A stretch of 64,000 nt of DNA from Micromonospora sp. WMMA1947. Its GTDB lineage: Bacteria > Actinomycetota > Actinomycetes > Mycobacteriales > Micromonosporaceae. Each line of letters starts with the position of its first letter. The first letter of the stretch is position 1. The notes under the pieces are model-generated. The model was given only the letters and a program-made list of their open reading frames with translations, did not search any database and was not told the DNA's origin. Positions 47,393-58,732 of the stretch are shown in pieces. The stretch is from contig NZ_CP114909.1 of the NCBI RefSeq assembly GCF_027497355.1, positions 558,001 through 622,000 of the forward strand, given 5' to 3'. A program made the translations under genes and the position numbers.

Positions 47393-48114
47393 TCGGTGAC
47401 CTCCCGGGTGCCGGTGCGGGCGGGCCGCTGCCAGAGCGGCGGTGGTGTGCCGCCGCGGATCTCCGCGACCAGATCCCGGATGCGCAGCATGATGGTGTCC
47501 GTCATCTCCTCCAGGATCGGCCGGGTCGGCGTGGCGCCGGCCCAGGGGCTCAGGTCCACCGGCGGCCCGGCGATCACCGTCACCGGCGTGCGCGGGCGCA
47601 GCCCGAACCGGGCCGTACGCGGGTCGAACATCCGTTCCGGGCCGACCATGGCGATCGGGACCACCGGGGCGCCGGTGGCGAGCGCCAGCCGGGCCGCGCC
47701 GGTCTTGCCCTTCATCGGCCACAGGTCCGGCTCCCGGGTGGTGGTGCCCTCCGGGTAGATCACCACGGCGCCGCCCTCGGCCAGCGCGGCGACGAGCTTG
47801 TCCAGCGACTTGACCGCCTCGACGGTGCCCCGCTCGACCGGGATCTGCTGGCACCGGTGCAGGATCGCGCCGACCACCGGCACCCGGAACACGCTGGCCT
47901 TGCCGAGGAAGCGCGGCCAGCGCCCGGCGTCGTAGATGTAGTGCGCCACCACGAGCGGGTCGGCGTGCGAGATGTGGTTCGGCACGAGGATCACACCGCC
48001 GTCGTGGCGCAGGTGCTCCATGCCCCGCCAGGTGCGCCGGGTCCAGACGGTCATCAGCGGCTTCACCAGCACCACGGCGAGCCGTCGCCAGAACCCCAGC
48101 CTGCGCCGTGCCAC
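47389..48114 (-). CDS. 1-acyl-sn-glycerol-3-phosphate acyltransferase (PlsC-like)
   Basis: 241 residues, GTG after GAGGAGG. Motif [11 protein letters not shown] (H-x4-D), motif II around [12 protein letters not shown], motif [23 protein letters not shown] and motif [16 protein letters not shown]. Membrane-associated N terminus. First gene of the plsC-gpsA-CGL operon; acylates lysophosphatidic acid by family inference. Confidence 0.92.
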   Translation of the reverse strand: MARRRLGFWRRLAVVLVKPLMTVWTRRTWRGMEHLRHDGGVILVPNHISHADPLVVAHYIYDAGRWPRFLGKASVFRVPVVGAILHRCQQIPVERGTVEAVKSLDKLVAALAEGGAVVIYPEGTTTREPDLWPMKGKTGAARLALATGAPVVPIAMVGPERMFDPRTARFGLRPRTPVTVIAGPPVDLSPWAGATPTRPILEEMTDTIMLRIRDLVAEIRGGTPPPLWQRPARTGTREVTE

Positions 48115-48218
48115 AGTGCCTCCTCGATCCGCCCTCGCGCCCCGGCACAGAATCATGCCTGTTCGCCCCCGCTGCGGCCAGTGCGGGTGTCGGCGCTCCC
48201 GCTGGCAGGATGGTCGGC

Positions 48219-49055
48219 GTGTCTGAGGCCCGCTGGACCGTGGTGATGCCGGTGAAGCGCCTTCCGGCGGCGAAGAGCCGTCTGCGGGGCGCGCTGCCCG
48301 GCGTACCCCACGAGGAGCTGGCGCTGGCCCTGGCGGCCGACACGCTGCGCGCGGTGCGGGCGTGCCCGGCGGTCGCCGGGGTGCTCGTGGTCACCGACGA
48401 CCCGCGGGTGGCCGCGGCGGCCGGCGCGGCGGGCGCCCGCGTCGCGAGCGACCCCGGCGGCGGCCTGAACGCGGCGTTCCGGCACGGCGCGGCGGTCGCC
48501 GGGCCGCGCGCCGCCGTGGCCGGCCTGACCGCCGACCTGCCGGCGCTGCGACCGGCCGACCTGGCCGCCGCCCTGCGTGCCACCCAGGGGGTACGCGGGT
48601 TCGTGGCGGACGCCCCCGGCGGAGGCACGGTGCTGCTCGCCGCGCCGGCCGGGGCGCCGCTGGCGCCGCGGTTCGGGCCCGGCTCGGCCGCGGCGCACGC
48701 GGCGGGCGGGGCGCTGCCGCTCGCCGGGGACTGGCCCAGCCTGCGCCGCGACGTGGACACCCCGGCGGACCTGGCCGACGCCGCCGGGCTGGGCGTGGGG
48801 CCGCGCACCGCCGCGCTGCTGGCCCGGGTCGCCGGGGCGGTCCGGTACGGTGCTGGCATGCAGGGCACGGTGGCGACCTACGACGCGTCGACCCGCAGCG
48901 GTGTGCTGCTGCTCGACGACGGCACCGAACTGGCGTTCCCGGCCCGCGCGTTCGACGCCTCCGGGCTGCGGCTGCTCCGTCTGGGGCAGCGTGTCCGGAT
49001 CGAGCGGGACGCCGACGGCGAGGTGGTCCGGGTGACCTTGCCGACGATGGCGTGA
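48219..49055 (+). CDS. fbiD: 2-phospho-L-lactate guanylyltransferase (CofC/FbiD) with C-terminal cold-shock-like domain
   Basis: FbiD activates phosphoenolpyruvate or phospholactate with GTP in coenzyme F420 synthesis. Residues 1-213: [52 protein letters not shown] and RDVDTPADL match the family and its usual 214-residue length. The frame then continues without stop into [20 protein letters not shown] and [19 protein letters not shown], a cold-shock-like OB fold lacking RNP1 aromatics. GTG 48219 chosen; ATG 48210 possible. Followed by ppk as in M. tuberculosis Rv2983-Rv2984. Confidence 0.88.
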   Translation: MSEARWTVVMPVKRLPAAKSRLRGALPGVPHEELALALAADTLRAVRACPAVAGVLVVTDDPRVAAAAGAAGARVASDPGGGLNAAFRHGAAVAGPRAAVAGLTADLPALRPADLAAALRATQGVRGFVADAPGGGTVLLAAPAGAPLAPRFGPGSAAAHAAGGALPLAGDWPSLRRDVDTPADLADAAGLGVGPRTAALLARVAGAVRYGAGMQGTVATYDASTRSGVLLLDDGTELAFPARAFDASGLRLLRLGQRVRIERDADGEVVRVTLPTMA

Positions 49056-49069
49056 ACAACCTGGCCCGA

Positions 49070-49091
49070 GTTCATTTTCCGTTCACCCTTA
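49070..49091 (+). promoter_or_regulatory. PHO box upstream of ppk
   Basis: Two adjacent 11-bp direct units, GTTCATTTTCC (49070-49080) and GTTCACCCTTA (49081-49091), fit the Streptomyces PhoP unit G(G/T)TCAYYYR(G/C)G. They end 15 bp before the ppk start. PhoP control of ppk is known in Streptomyces; here inferred. Confidence 0.7.
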
Positions 49092-49106
49092 TCGGGGAAT
49101 CATGAG

Positions 49107-51416
<2,310 letters not shown>

Positions 51417-51456
51417 CCGGGCCGTGGCGCGTGCCGGGCGGGCATACGGTGAGCGG

Positions 51457-52341
51457 GTGAGCGACGACGAACCGGTACGGATCCGGGCTGCCGGCGGCGT
51501 GGTGTGGCGCCCGGGTCCGGCCGGCGTCGAGGTCTGCCTGGTGCACCGCCCCCGGTACGGCGACTGGTCGCTGCCGAAGGGCAAGCTGGACCGCGACGAG
51601 CATCCGCTGGTGGCGGCCGTCCGCGAGGTGGCCGAGGAGACCGACGTCCGGGCCGTGCCGCAGGTCCGCCTGCCCACGGTCCGCTACCGCAGCGAGGGGC
51701 ACGCCAAGGCGGTCGACTACTGGTCCATGCGGGCGGCGGGCACTGGCGGTTTCCAGCCCGGCACCGAGGTCGACGACGTGGCCTGGTTCCCGGTCGACGA
51801 CGCGGTACGCCGGGTCAGCTACCCGCACGACGCCGAGGTGATCGCCGCGTTCGCGGCGCTGCCGCCGGTCACCGCGACGGTGCTGCTGGTCCGGCACGCG
51901 CACGCCGGCAAGCGCGGCACCTGGACCGGCCCGGACCACGGCCGCCCACTGGACGAGCAGGGGTGGACGCAGGCGCGGGCGCTGGTCCCGCTCGTCGCGC
52001 TGGTCCGCCCGGCCCGCCTGTTCTCCGCCTCGGCCCGGCGCTGCGTGCAGACGCTGGACCCGTCGGCGGCCCGGCTGGACCTGCCGATCGAGGTCTGCGG
52101 CGACTTCGACGAGCCGGCGCCGGGCCAGCAGGTCGAGGAGTGCGCGCTCGCCGCCGCGGCCCGGCTGACCACGCTGGCGCAGGCCGTCGGGACGGTCGCG
52201 GTGTGCAGCCAGGGCAAGGTGATCCCGGGTGCGCTGGAACGCCTCACCGGCCGCGTGGGCGAGGACTTCACCACCGCGAAGGGCGGCGGCTGGCTGTTGC
52301 CGTTCGCCGGCGACCGGCTCGTGCTGCCCGACCGGTTGTGA
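51457..52341 (+). CDS. mutT1: Nudix hydrolase with C-terminal histidine-phosphatase domain (MutT1-like)
   Basis: 294 residues from GTG 51457. N-terminal Nudix box GKLDRDEHPLVAAVREVAEE, then a phosphoglycerate-mutase-like domain with LVRHAHAGKRGTW and RRCVQTLDP. This two-domain plan equals mycobacterial MutT1, which converts 8-oxo-dGTP to 8-oxo-dGDP/dGMP and hydrolyses diadenosine polyphosphates. Order ppk-mutT1 is conserved. GTG at 51424 is a longer alternative. Confidence 0.93.
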   Translation: MSDDEPVRIRAAGGVVWRPGPAGVEVCLVHRPRYGDWSLPKGKLDRDEHPLVAAVREVAEETDVRAVPQVRLPTVRYRSEGHAKAVDYWSMRAAGTGGFQPGTEVDDVAWFPVDDAVRRVSYPHDAEVIAAFAALPPVTATVLLVRHAHAGKRGTWTGPDHGRPLDEQGWTQARALVPLVALVRPARLFSASARRCVQTLDPSAARLDLPIEVCGDFDEPAPGQQVEECALAAAARLTTLAQAVGTVAVCSQGKVIPGALERLTGRVGEDFTTAKGGGWLLPFAGDRLVLPDRL

Positions 52342-52357
52342 GGCGGGCGGCGGCGGT

Positions 52358-54322
52358 TCAGGGCAGCGTGACGGTGAGCGTCACCGGCAGGTGGTCGCTG
52401 GCCTCGGTGCGCGGTGCGCGTACCTCGCCGGCGGTCAGGCCCGGCGAGGTGAAGACGTGGTCGATCTGGGTGCGGGGGTCGTCGGCCGGGCTCGTCCGCA
52501 GCGGCCGGGCCGCGGCCAGCGCGTCCACCAGCCCGGTGCGGGTGAACTCGGCGAACGCCGCGTCGTCCGGCTCGGTGTTCAGGTCGCCGCCCAGCACCAG
52601 TGGACGGCCGTTCGCGTACCGCCCGGCGAACGCGGCCACCTCGCCCGCCTGCTCGACCGGATCCCGGCCGGGCGGCGGCTGCAGGTGCGTGGCCACCACG
52701 GCCAGTTCCCGGCCGCCGAGGTCGAGCGTGACGCCGAGCGCCTGCGCCCCGGTCGGCGCGCCGTGCGCCCTCAGCCGCCGGGTCTGCCCGGACCGCATCG
52801 GGAAACGGCTCAGCACCGCGTCGCCCCAGACCGGATCGGCGGCGGGCGCGAAGACGTACGGCATCTCCAGCCGCCCGGCCAGCAACGCCAGCGTGTCGTG
52901 GCCGCCGTTGAGCCACCAGCCCCGGTCGACCTCGCTGAGCAGCACCACGTCCGCGCCGCGCAACTCCCGGGCCACCGCGTCCAGGTCCAGCCGGCCGTCC
53001 AGGCCGAACCCCATCCGGATGTTGTACGCCGCCACCCGTACCGTCGCCGTGGCGCTCGTGGCGCGGGCCGGTGCCGGCGGCACGTGCAGCGCGGCGGCGA
53101 GCCCGGCCAGCGCGGTGAGCCCCGCCAGGGCAGCGATCCGGACCGGGGCGGGCAGCACCGGGCCGGGAACCGCCGCGCCGGACGACGCCGGGGCGGGCCG
53201 GAGAGGCGCCGTAGCCGCCACCAGAGCCACCAGGACGGCCGTGGCGACCGGCGCCCAGCCGTTGGGGTACCCCAGGTCGTAGGCGGCGTAGTAGGCCACC
53301 GTGGCCACCGCGAACACCAGCATCCCGAGCGCCGCCGCCCGCCCGCGCCGCGCCCCCGCCCGCCCGCCGTCCGCGTCTCGTCCGTCGGTGGCGGCGGCCC
53401 GGTCGGCGGCCGCGTCGGTGAGCGCCAGGCAGCCGCCGAGACCGGCGGCGGTCAGCAGGTACGCCGGGACGAGAAGCCCGGTCACGAACAGCACCGACCC
53501 GGCGAGCAGCGCCAACGGCCACAGCACCCGCGCCACGTGCGCCGGTGCCCGGAACAACGCCGCCGCGAGGAACAGCAGCACCGCGAGCGCGCCCAGCAGG
53601 TGTCCGCCGGCCGGGCGGGCGAGGCCCGGGAAGCCGGGCGATCCGGTGCCGGCGGCGGCGCTCCAGAGCGCCGGGGCGAGCGCCACCTGACCGGCCAGCA
53701 GCAGCGCCGGCCCGCACAGCAACCAGGCCCGGCGACCCGGGACAGGCACGCGCCGCCCGGCGTCGCCGTCGGCCGCACCGGCCGTTCCCGCCGCGTCGCC
53801 GCTCCCCCGCTCCCGCCGTACCGCCACCGATGCGGCCAGGAACACCAGCACCAGCAGGGCGCTCAGGCTCCAGGCGAGCGCACCGCCACGCCACACCAGG
53901 TCCTCGGTGCCGAGCAGGGCGTGCCCGACCGCGTTCCCGGCCAGGCCGAGCGCCAGCCCGGCGACCGGGCGCGGCACGGTCGCGGCCACGGCGGCGAGCC
54001 AGACCAGGCCGGCGAGCAGCCCGGCGCAGGCCAGCCAGAGCTGGGCCGGGCCACCGGGTTGCGCGGTCAGCGCCAGCCGGGCCGCGGCCAGCACACCGGC
54101 CGCGACGAGACCGACCGGGGCGGGGCCGACGCGGCGTACGAGCGTGGGCGCGCCGAGGGCGAGCAGGAACCAGCCGAGCGCGAACGCGCCGAGCAACTCT
54201 GCGGGCGTCTCGGCGGCCCGGCCGAACAGGGTGATGACCGACGGGAGCCAGACCCGCAGCACGTCCAGCAGGACCGCGACACCGAGCGCGAGCGTGAGGG
54301 TGGAGAGGTGACGGTGCCGCAC
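52358..54322 (-). CDS. Polytopic membrane protein with endonuclease/exonuclease/phosphatase domain
   Basis: 654 residues from GTG 54322. About 11-12 hydrophobic helices fill residues 1-405; the C-terminal EEP domain (about 410-654) has AAYNIRMG (Asn), LLSEVDRG (Glu), VVATHLQPP, GDLNTEPDD (Asp) and ASDHLPVTL (His). The intact DNase I-like active site suggests a Mg-dependent phosphodiesterase or phosphatase facing one membrane side. Substrate not predictable; lipid or extracellular nucleic acid are options. Convergent with mutT1. Confidence 0.82.
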   Translation of the reverse strand: MRHRHLSTLTLALGVAVLLDVLRVWLPSVITLFGRAAETPAELLGAFALGWFLLALGAPTLVRRVGPAPVGLVAAGVLAAARLALTAQPGGPAQLWLACAGLLAGLVWLAAVAATVPRPVAGLALGLAGNAVGHALLGTEDLVWRGGALAWSLSALLVLVFLAASVAVRRERGSGDAAGTAGAADGDAGRRVPVPGRRAWLLCGPALLLAGQVALAPALWSAAAGTGSPGFPGLARPAGGHLLGALAVLLFLAAALFRAPAHVARVLWPLALLAGSVLFVTGLLVPAYLLTAAGLGGCLALTDAAADRAAATDGRDADGGRAGARRGRAAALGMLVFAVATVAYYAAYDLGYPNGWAPVATAVLVALVAATAPLRPAPASSGAAVPGPVLPAPVRIAALAGLTALAGLAAALHVPPAPARATSATATVRVAAYNIRMGFGLDGRLDLDAVARELRGADVVLLSEVDRGWWLNGGHDTLALLAGRLEMPYVFAPAADPVWGDAVLSRFPMRSGQTRRLRAHGAPTGAQALGVTLDLGGRELAVVATHLQPPPGRDPVEQAGEVAAFAGRYANGRPLVLGGDLNTEPDDAAFAEFTRTGLVDALAAARPLRTSPADDPRTQIDHVFTSPGLTAGEVRAPRTEASDHLPVTLTVTLP

Positions 54323-54407
54323 GGGCGCCTCTTCTCGTGACCGACGGGGGATTTCGGCACGGCGATTCTGCGGGGCGCGACGGCGGGCGGTCAACGGCGT
54401 ACCCGTG

Positions 54408-54445
54408 CGAAAGGGCGCCCACCGCGAACGGTGGGCGCCCTTTCG
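54408..54445 (-). terminator. hupB terminator
   Basis: Perfect 17-bp stem CGAAAGGGCGCCCACCG / CGGTGGGCGCCCTTTCG with a 4-base loop, 12 bp after the hupB stop. T-rich arm end supports termination in either direction. Confidence 0.8.
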
Positions 54446-54457
54446 TGGGCCGTCCGG

Positions 54458-55063
54458 TCAGCGCCGGGTGGCGGCCTTCTTGGCCGGTGCCTTCTTCGCG
54501 GGCGCCTTCTTGGCCGCCGTGGTCTTCTTGGCCGTGGCGGACTTCGCCGCGGTCGTCTTCTTGGCGGCAGTGGTCTTCTTGGCCGCGGTGGACTTCGCCG
54601 CGGTCGTCTTCTTCGCCGCCGTGGTCTTGGTCGCGGCGGCCTTCTTCGCCGGCGCGGCCTTCTTGGTAGCGGTGGTCTTGGTGGCCTTCGCCGCCGTGGT
54701 CTTCTTCGCGGCCCCGGTGGTCTTCGCCGCCGTGGTCTTCTTCGCGGCGCCGGTGGTCTTCTTCGCGGCGGCGGTGTCCTTGGGCACCTTGCCGCTGGCC
54801 ACCATCTCCTTGAAGCCCGCGCCCGCCCGGAACGTCGGGACGGAGGTCTTCTTGACCTTCACCGCCTCGCCGGTCCGTGGATTGCGCGCTGTTCGGGCTC
54901 CCCGGACGCGCTTCTCGAACGCTCCGAAACCGGTGATCGCCACCTTCTCGCCCTTGGTGACCGCCGCCTGGACCTCAGCGAGAACCGCGTCGAGCGCGGC
55001 CGTCGCCGTCTTCCGGTCCCCCAGGCGAACGGCGAGCGCCTCGATGAGCTCGGCCTTGTTCAC
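54458..55063 (-). CDS. hupB: HU-type nucleoid protein HupB with lysine-rich tail
   Basis: 201 residues from GTG 55063 (GGGAGG upstream). Residues 1-91 are the HU fold ([50 protein letters not shown]). Residues 95-201 are degenerate AAKKTTAAK repeats, like mycobacterial HupB and Streptomyces HupS tails. DNA-binding, compacting, probably regulated by acetylation in relatives. Long tail repeats are prone to length variation. Confidence 0.96.
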   Translation of the reverse strand: MNKAELIEALAVRLGDRKTATAALDAVLAEVQAAVTKGEKVAITGFGAFEKRVRGARTARNPRTGEAVKVKKTSVPTFRAGAGFKEMVASGKVPKDTAAAKKTTGAAKKTTAAKTTGAAKKTTAAKATKTTATKKAAPAKKAAATKTTAAKKTTAAKSTAAKKTTAAKKTTAAKSATAKKTTAAKKAPAKKAPAKKAATRR

Positions 55064-55112
55064 GACTTCCTCCCGATTGTGCAACTGACTCGACGCGAGC
55101 CATTCTGCGCGC

Positions 55113-55141
55113 ACGGTATGCCCTGTGCTGCCTGGACACAA
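55113..55141 (-). promoter_or_regulatory. hupB promoter
   Basis: Minus-strand TTGTGT (55141-55136), 17-bp spacer, TACCGT (55118-55113), giving a leader of about 40 nt to GTG 55063. Confidence 0.5.
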
Positions 55142-55177
55142 ACATTCGGTGGAAAAAAGCCCTTGTGTCGCAACGGA

Positions 55178-55210
55178 TTCGCCCCCACCAGCGAGGCCGG
55201 TGGGGGCGAA
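55178..55210 (-). terminator. leuCD terminator
   Basis: TTCGCCCCCACC/GGTGGGGGCGAA, perfect 12-bp stem and 9-base loop, 13 bp after the leuD stop. Confidence 0.7.
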
Positions 55211-55223
55211 ATGCGGTCTGCGG

Positions 55224-55811
55224 TCAGGCTACCGACGGCAGGAACGACGGCCGGGACGCCTCGAAGGCGCTGATGTCGGCCTCGTGCCGGAGGGTGAGTC
55301 CAATGTCATCCAAGCCCTCCATCAACCGCCAGCGGCTGTGGTCGTCCAGCGGGAAGGCCCAGGTGGCGTCACCGGCGTGGACCTGGCGGGAGGCGAGGTC
55401 GACAGTGATCGGAGTGCTCGGCTCCGATTCCACGAGATCCCACAATTCTTCCACGGCTTTCAATTCCAGCTCGACCGGAAGGAGGCCTTCCTTGAGCGCG
55501 TTGCCGCGGAAGATGTCGCCGAAGCGAGGCGAGATGACGGCCCGGAAGCCCCAGTCCCGCAGCGCCCAGACGGCATGCTCCCGGGAGGATCCGGTGCCGA
55601 ACTCGGGACCGGCGATCAGAATCGACGCACCCGAATGAGCCGGATCGTTGAGGACGAATGACTTGTCCTCCCGCCACGCGCTGAACAGCCCGTCGGCGAA
55701 ACCGGTCCGGGTCACCCGCTTGAGGTACACCGCCGGGATGATCTGGTCGGTGTCCACGTTGGATCGGCGCAGCGGCACGGCGGTGCCCGTGTGGGTGGTG
55801 AACTTGTCCAT
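55224..55811 (-). CDS. leuD: 3-isopropylmalate dehydratase small subunit
   Basis: 195 residues, ATG 55811. With LeuC isomerises isopropylmalate in leucine synthesis. [29 protein letters not shown] and [21 protein letters not shown] (split around 90-110) are the LeuD hallmarks. Fifteen bases after leuC; same operon. Confidence 0.97.
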   Translation of the reverse strand: MDKFTTHTGTAVPLRRSNVDTDQIIPAVYLKRVTRTGFADGLFSAWREDKSFVLNDPAHSGASILIAGPEFGTGSSREHAVWALRDWGFRAVISPRFGDIFRGNALKEGLLPVELELKAVEELWDLVESEPSTPITVDLASRQVHAGDATWAFPLDDHSRWRLMEGLDDIGLTLRHEADISAFEASRPSFLPSVA

Positions 55812-55826
55812 CTCTCGGCTGCCCTT

Positions 55827-57269
55827 CTACAGGTCGGCGGGAGCGGCCAGGCGGCCGACGACCGCGGTGGCGGCGGCGACCGGCGGGGACACCAGGTGCG
55901 TACGCCCGCCCCGGCCCTGCCGTCCCTCGAAGTTGCGGTTGGAGGTCGAGGCGGAGCGCTGGCCCGGCTTCAGGGTGTCCGGGTTCATGCCCAGACACAT
56001 CGAGCAGCCGGCGAAGCGCCACTCGGCGCCGGCGTCGGTGAAGACCTTGTCCAGCCCTTCGATCTCGGCCGCCTCCCGGACCGCGGCGGAGCCGGGGACC
56101 ACCAGCATGCGTACGCCGTCGGCGACCCGCCGTCCGCGCAGCACCTCGGCGGCGGCCCGCAGGTCCTCCAGGCGGCCGTTGGTGCAGGAGCCGACGAACA
56201 CCACGTCCACGGCGAGGTCGCGCAGCGGGGTGCCCGGGGTGAGGTCCATGTACTCCAGCGCGCGCCGGGCGGCGACCCGCTCCGGCTCGGTGACGAACTC
56301 CTCCGGGTCCGGCACGGTGGCGCCCAGCGGCGCGCCCTGCCCGGGGTTGGTGCCCCAGGTGACGAACGGCGTGATCCGGCTCGCGTCGAGGGTGACCTCG
56401 GTGTCGAAGGTCGCGCCCTCGTCGGTGGGCAGCGTCCGCCAGTACTCCAGCGCCGCGTCCCAGTCGTCGCCCTGGGGCGCGTTGGGCCGGCCCTTCAGGT
56501 ACGCGAACGTGGTCTCGTCCGGCGCGATCATGCCGGCCTTGGCGCCCCACTCGATGGACATGTTCGCGATCGTCATCCGCCCCTCCATCGAGAGGTCGCG
56601 GATCGCCTCGCCCCGGTACTCGACGATGTGACCACGCCCACCGCCGGTGCCGACCTGCGTGATCAGCGCGAGCACCAGGTCCTTGGCGGTGACGCCGGGG
56701 CCCAGCTCGCCGACGACGTTCACGGCCATGGTCTTCGGGCGGGCCTGCGGCAGCGTCTGCGTGGCCAGGACGTGTTCGACCTCACTGGTGCCGATGCCGA
56801 ACGCCAGCGCTCCGAAGGCGCCGTGGGTCGCGGTGTGCGAGTCGCCGCACACGATCGTCATGCCGGGCTGGGTGAGGCCCAGCTGCGGGCCGATGACGTG
56901 CACGATGCCCTGGTTGTCGTCGCCCAGCGGGTGCAGGCGGATGCCGAACTCGGCGCAGTTGCGGCGCAGCGTCTCGATCTGGGTGCGGGAGGTGGGATCC
57001 GCGATCGTGAGCAGGTCGCCGCGCCGGGAGCGGAACGCCGGGTCGTCGTACCCGGTCGGGGTGTTGTGGTCCTCGGTCGCGATCGTCAGGTCGGTACGGC
57101 GGACCCCGCGCCCGGCCAGACGCAGCCCGTCGAACGCCTGCGGGCTGGTCACCTCGTGCAGCAGGTGCAGGTCGATGAAGAGCAGGTCCGGCTCGCCGTC
57201 GGCGGCGCGGACCACGTGTGCGTCCCAGACCTTCTCGGCCAGGGTCCTCGGTTGAGTGACTCCCACCAT
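55827..57269 (-). CDS. leuC: 3-isopropylmalate dehydratase large subunit
   Basis: 480 residues. Iron-sulfur ligands in [14 protein letters not shown] and [11 protein letters not shown], plus [19 protein letters not shown] of the aconitase family. ATG 57269; TAGGAT lies only 8 bases upstream of the start, so the transcript leader is very short or absent. Divergent from an IclR-family gene across 37 bp. Confidence 0.97.
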   Translation of the reverse strand: MVGVTQPRTLAEKVWDAHVVRAADGEPDLLFIDLHLLHEVTSPQAFDGLRLAGRGVRRTDLTIATEDHNTPTGYDDPAFRSRRGDLLTIADPTSRTQIETLRRNCAEFGIRLHPLGDDNQGIVHVIGPQLGLTQPGMTIVCGDSHTATHGAFGALAFGIGTSEVEHVLATQTLPQARPKTMAVNVVGELGPGVTAKDLVLALITQVGTGGGRGHIVEYRGEAIRDLSMEGRMTIANMSIEWGAKAGMIAPDETTFAYLKGRPNAPQGDDWDAALEYWRTLPTDEGATFDTEVTLDASRITPFVTWGTNPGQGAPLGATVPDPEEFVTEPERVAARRALEYMDLTPGTPLRDLAVDVVFVGSCTNGRLEDLRAAAEVLRGRRVADGVRMLVVPGSAAVREAAEIEGLDKVFTDAGAEWRFAGCSMCLGMNPDTLKPGQRSASTSNRNFEGRQGRGGRTHLVSPPVAAATAVVGRLAAPADL

Positions 57270-57306
57270 CTGGACATCCTAAATTCTGGGAGGTAAATTT
57301 CGGCTT

Positions 57307-58005
57307 GTGGGACACAGTATGAGCGGTGTCGGCGTTCTCGACAAGGCGGTGGTCATCCTGGCCGCCTGTGTCGACGGCGCCAGCCTGGCCGAACTCGTTG
57401 AACGCACCAAGCTGCCCCGGGCCACCGCGCACCGGCTGGCACAGGCGCTGGAGATACACCGGATGCTCGTCCGGGACACCCAGGGGCGCTGGCGCCCGGG
57501 TCCACGCCTGGGCGAGCTGGCCAACGCGGCCCCGGACGTGCTCCTCACCGCCGCCGAGCCGCTGCTCGCCGCGCTACGGGACGCCACCGGCGAAAGCGCC
57601 CAGCTCTACCTGCGCCGCGCCGACGAGCGGATCTGTGTGGCCGCCGCCGAGCGCGCCAGCGGCCTGCGGGACACCGTCCCGGTCGGCTCGGTACTGCCGA
57701 TGACCGCCGGGTCGGCGGCGCAGATCCTGCTCGCCTGGGAGCCCCCGGAGGCGGTCATGCCGCTGCTCCCCCGCTCCAAGTTCACCGGCCGCACGCTGGC
57801 CGAGGTGCGGCGGCGCGGGTGGGCCCAGAGCGTGGCCGAGCGGGAGGCGGGTGTGGCAAGCGTCTCAGCGCCGATCCGCGACCGCACCGGGCGGGTGATC
57901 GCCGCGATCAGCATCTCCGGCCCGATCGAGCGCCTCGGCCGCCGCCCCGGCGAACGCCACGCCATGGCCGTCGTCCGAGCCGGCCAGCGCCTCTCCGGCC
58001 TCTGA
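57307..58005 (+). CDS. IclR-family transcriptional regulator (NdgR-like)
   Basis: 232 residues from GTG 57307 (GGGAGG upstream; ATG 57319 is alternative). Winged helix LAELVERTKLPRATAHRLAQ, effector domain with LPMTAGSAAQILLAW and RDRTGRVIAAISISGP. Actinobacterial orthologues (NdgR in Streptomyces, Rv2989) sit opposite leuC and control leucine, methionine and other amino-acid genes, activating or repressing leuCD. The shared 37-bp gap must hold the operator. Confidence 0.93.
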   Translation: MGHSMSGVGVLDKAVVILAACVDGASLAELVERTKLPRATAHRLAQALEIHRMLVRDTQGRWRPGPRLGELANAAPDVLLTAAEPLLAALRDATGESAQLYLRRADERICVAAAERASGLRDTVPVGSVLPMTAGSAAQILLAWEPPEAVMPLLPRSKFTGRTLAEVRRRGWAQSVAEREAGVASVSAPIRDRTGRVIAAISISGPIERLGRRPGERHAMAVVRAGQRLSGL

Positions 58006-58036
58006 CCGCCCAGCCGCGAGGCCGCCCCCACCCCGG

Positions 58037-58093
58037 TGATCAAGGAGTTTGGGGCGGATTTCGGTGGCTCCGAGGACACAAATTCCTTGATCA
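58037..58093. repeat. Inverted repeat with TGATCAAGGA/TCCTTGATCA arms
   Basis: TGATCAAGGAGTTT (58037-58050) and AAATTCCTTGATCA (58080-58093) pair with one mismatch around 29 bases. It follows the IclR gene and could terminate it, but the long loop and TGATCA ends look like a dispersed element. Confidence 0.6.
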
Positions 58094-58140
58094 ACGAGGC
58101 GGTCGGGCGGAGTGGGGGCCGGGGCGGGGTGAGGAATGCG

Positions 58141-58174
58141 AACGGCCCGCCTCGCGGATGCGAGACGGGCCGTT
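58141..58174 (-). terminator. Terminator of the first tRNA-Glu
   Basis: AACGGCCCGCCTCGC / GCGAGACGGGCCGTT, 15-bp stem with one G-U, 4-base loop, 8 bp after the mature tRNA 3' end. Confidence 0.7.
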
Positions 58175-58182
58175 CGTGGATG

Positions 58183-58255
58183 TAGCCCCGACCGGATTCG
58201 AACCGGCGCTACCGCCTTGAGAGGGCGGCGTCCTGGGCCGCTAGACGACGGGGCC
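58183..58255 (-). tRNA. tRNA-Glu (anticodon CUC)
   Basis: 73-nt cloverleaf: acceptor GGCCCCG/CGGGGCT with a terminal G-U, D arm GTCT..AGGAC, anticodon loop CTCTCAA, T arm GGTTCGAATCC. CCA is not encoded. Identical to the copy at 58407-58479. Confidence 0.95.
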
Positions 58256-58369
58256 AGGCACTTTTCCTGCTTCACCACCCTGCCGGGCGGCGTGGCAGTA
58301 GTCTAGCGGCATCCCGTCCGGCACCACGGAGGGGGGTCACCCCCTGCGGACGTGGCCAGGACAGCAGAA

Positions 58370-58396
58370 AGCCCGCCCCGAAGAACGGGACGGGCT
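58370..58396 (-). terminator. Terminator of the second tRNA-Glu
   Basis: AGCCCGCCCCG / CGGGACGGGCT, 11-bp stem with one G-U pair, 5-base loop, followed on the minus strand by TTTCTG. It separates the two tRNA-Glu units. Confidence 0.7.
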
Positions 58397-58406
58397 GTCG
58401 GTGCTG

Positions 58407-58479
58407 TAGCCCCGACCGGATTCGAACCGGCGCTACCGCCTTGAGAGGGCGGCGTCCTGGGCCGCTAGACGACGGGGCC
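58407..58479 (-). tRNA. tRNA-Glu (anticodon CUC)
   Basis: 73-nt copy identical in sequence to the one at 58183-58255, including CTCTCAA anticodon loop. Lies 74 bp after tRNA-Gln in transcription order. Confidence 0.95.
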
Positions 58480-58553
58480 AGAACCTTCGTGCATTCCGCC
58501 GGCGTGAGCTGACGGGATCCAGCGTCCGGGGCTCTTGCGAACCCGCGGCTGCG

Positions 58554-58625
58554 CTGGGGTACCAGGACTCGAACCTAGACTAACTGAACCAGAATCAGTC
58601 GGGCTGCCAATTACCCCATACCCCA
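58554..58625 (-). tRNA. tRNA-Gln (anticodon CUG)
   Basis: 72-nt cloverleaf: acceptor TGGGGTA/TACCCCA, anticodon stem ACTGA/TCAGT with loop TTCTGGT, T arm GGTTCGAGTCC, discriminator G. In actinobacteria Gln-tRNA is normally formed through Glu-tRNA and GatCAB, so clustering with tRNA-Glu is common. Confidence 0.95.
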
Positions 58626-58732
58626 TTGGCCCCTTGCGGCGCCGGGAATGAACTTTACCCTCCCGGTGCCGACAGGCCAAATCCAACCCCTCGAAACCCA
58701 CCTGACCAGCGGAAACGAGGCATCGGAGCGAA

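Noticed and set aside
55827..57306. T-box or leucine attenuator before leuC
   Set aside because: The leader is too short (37 bp to the divergent gene, with a -10-like box beside the ATG) to hold one.
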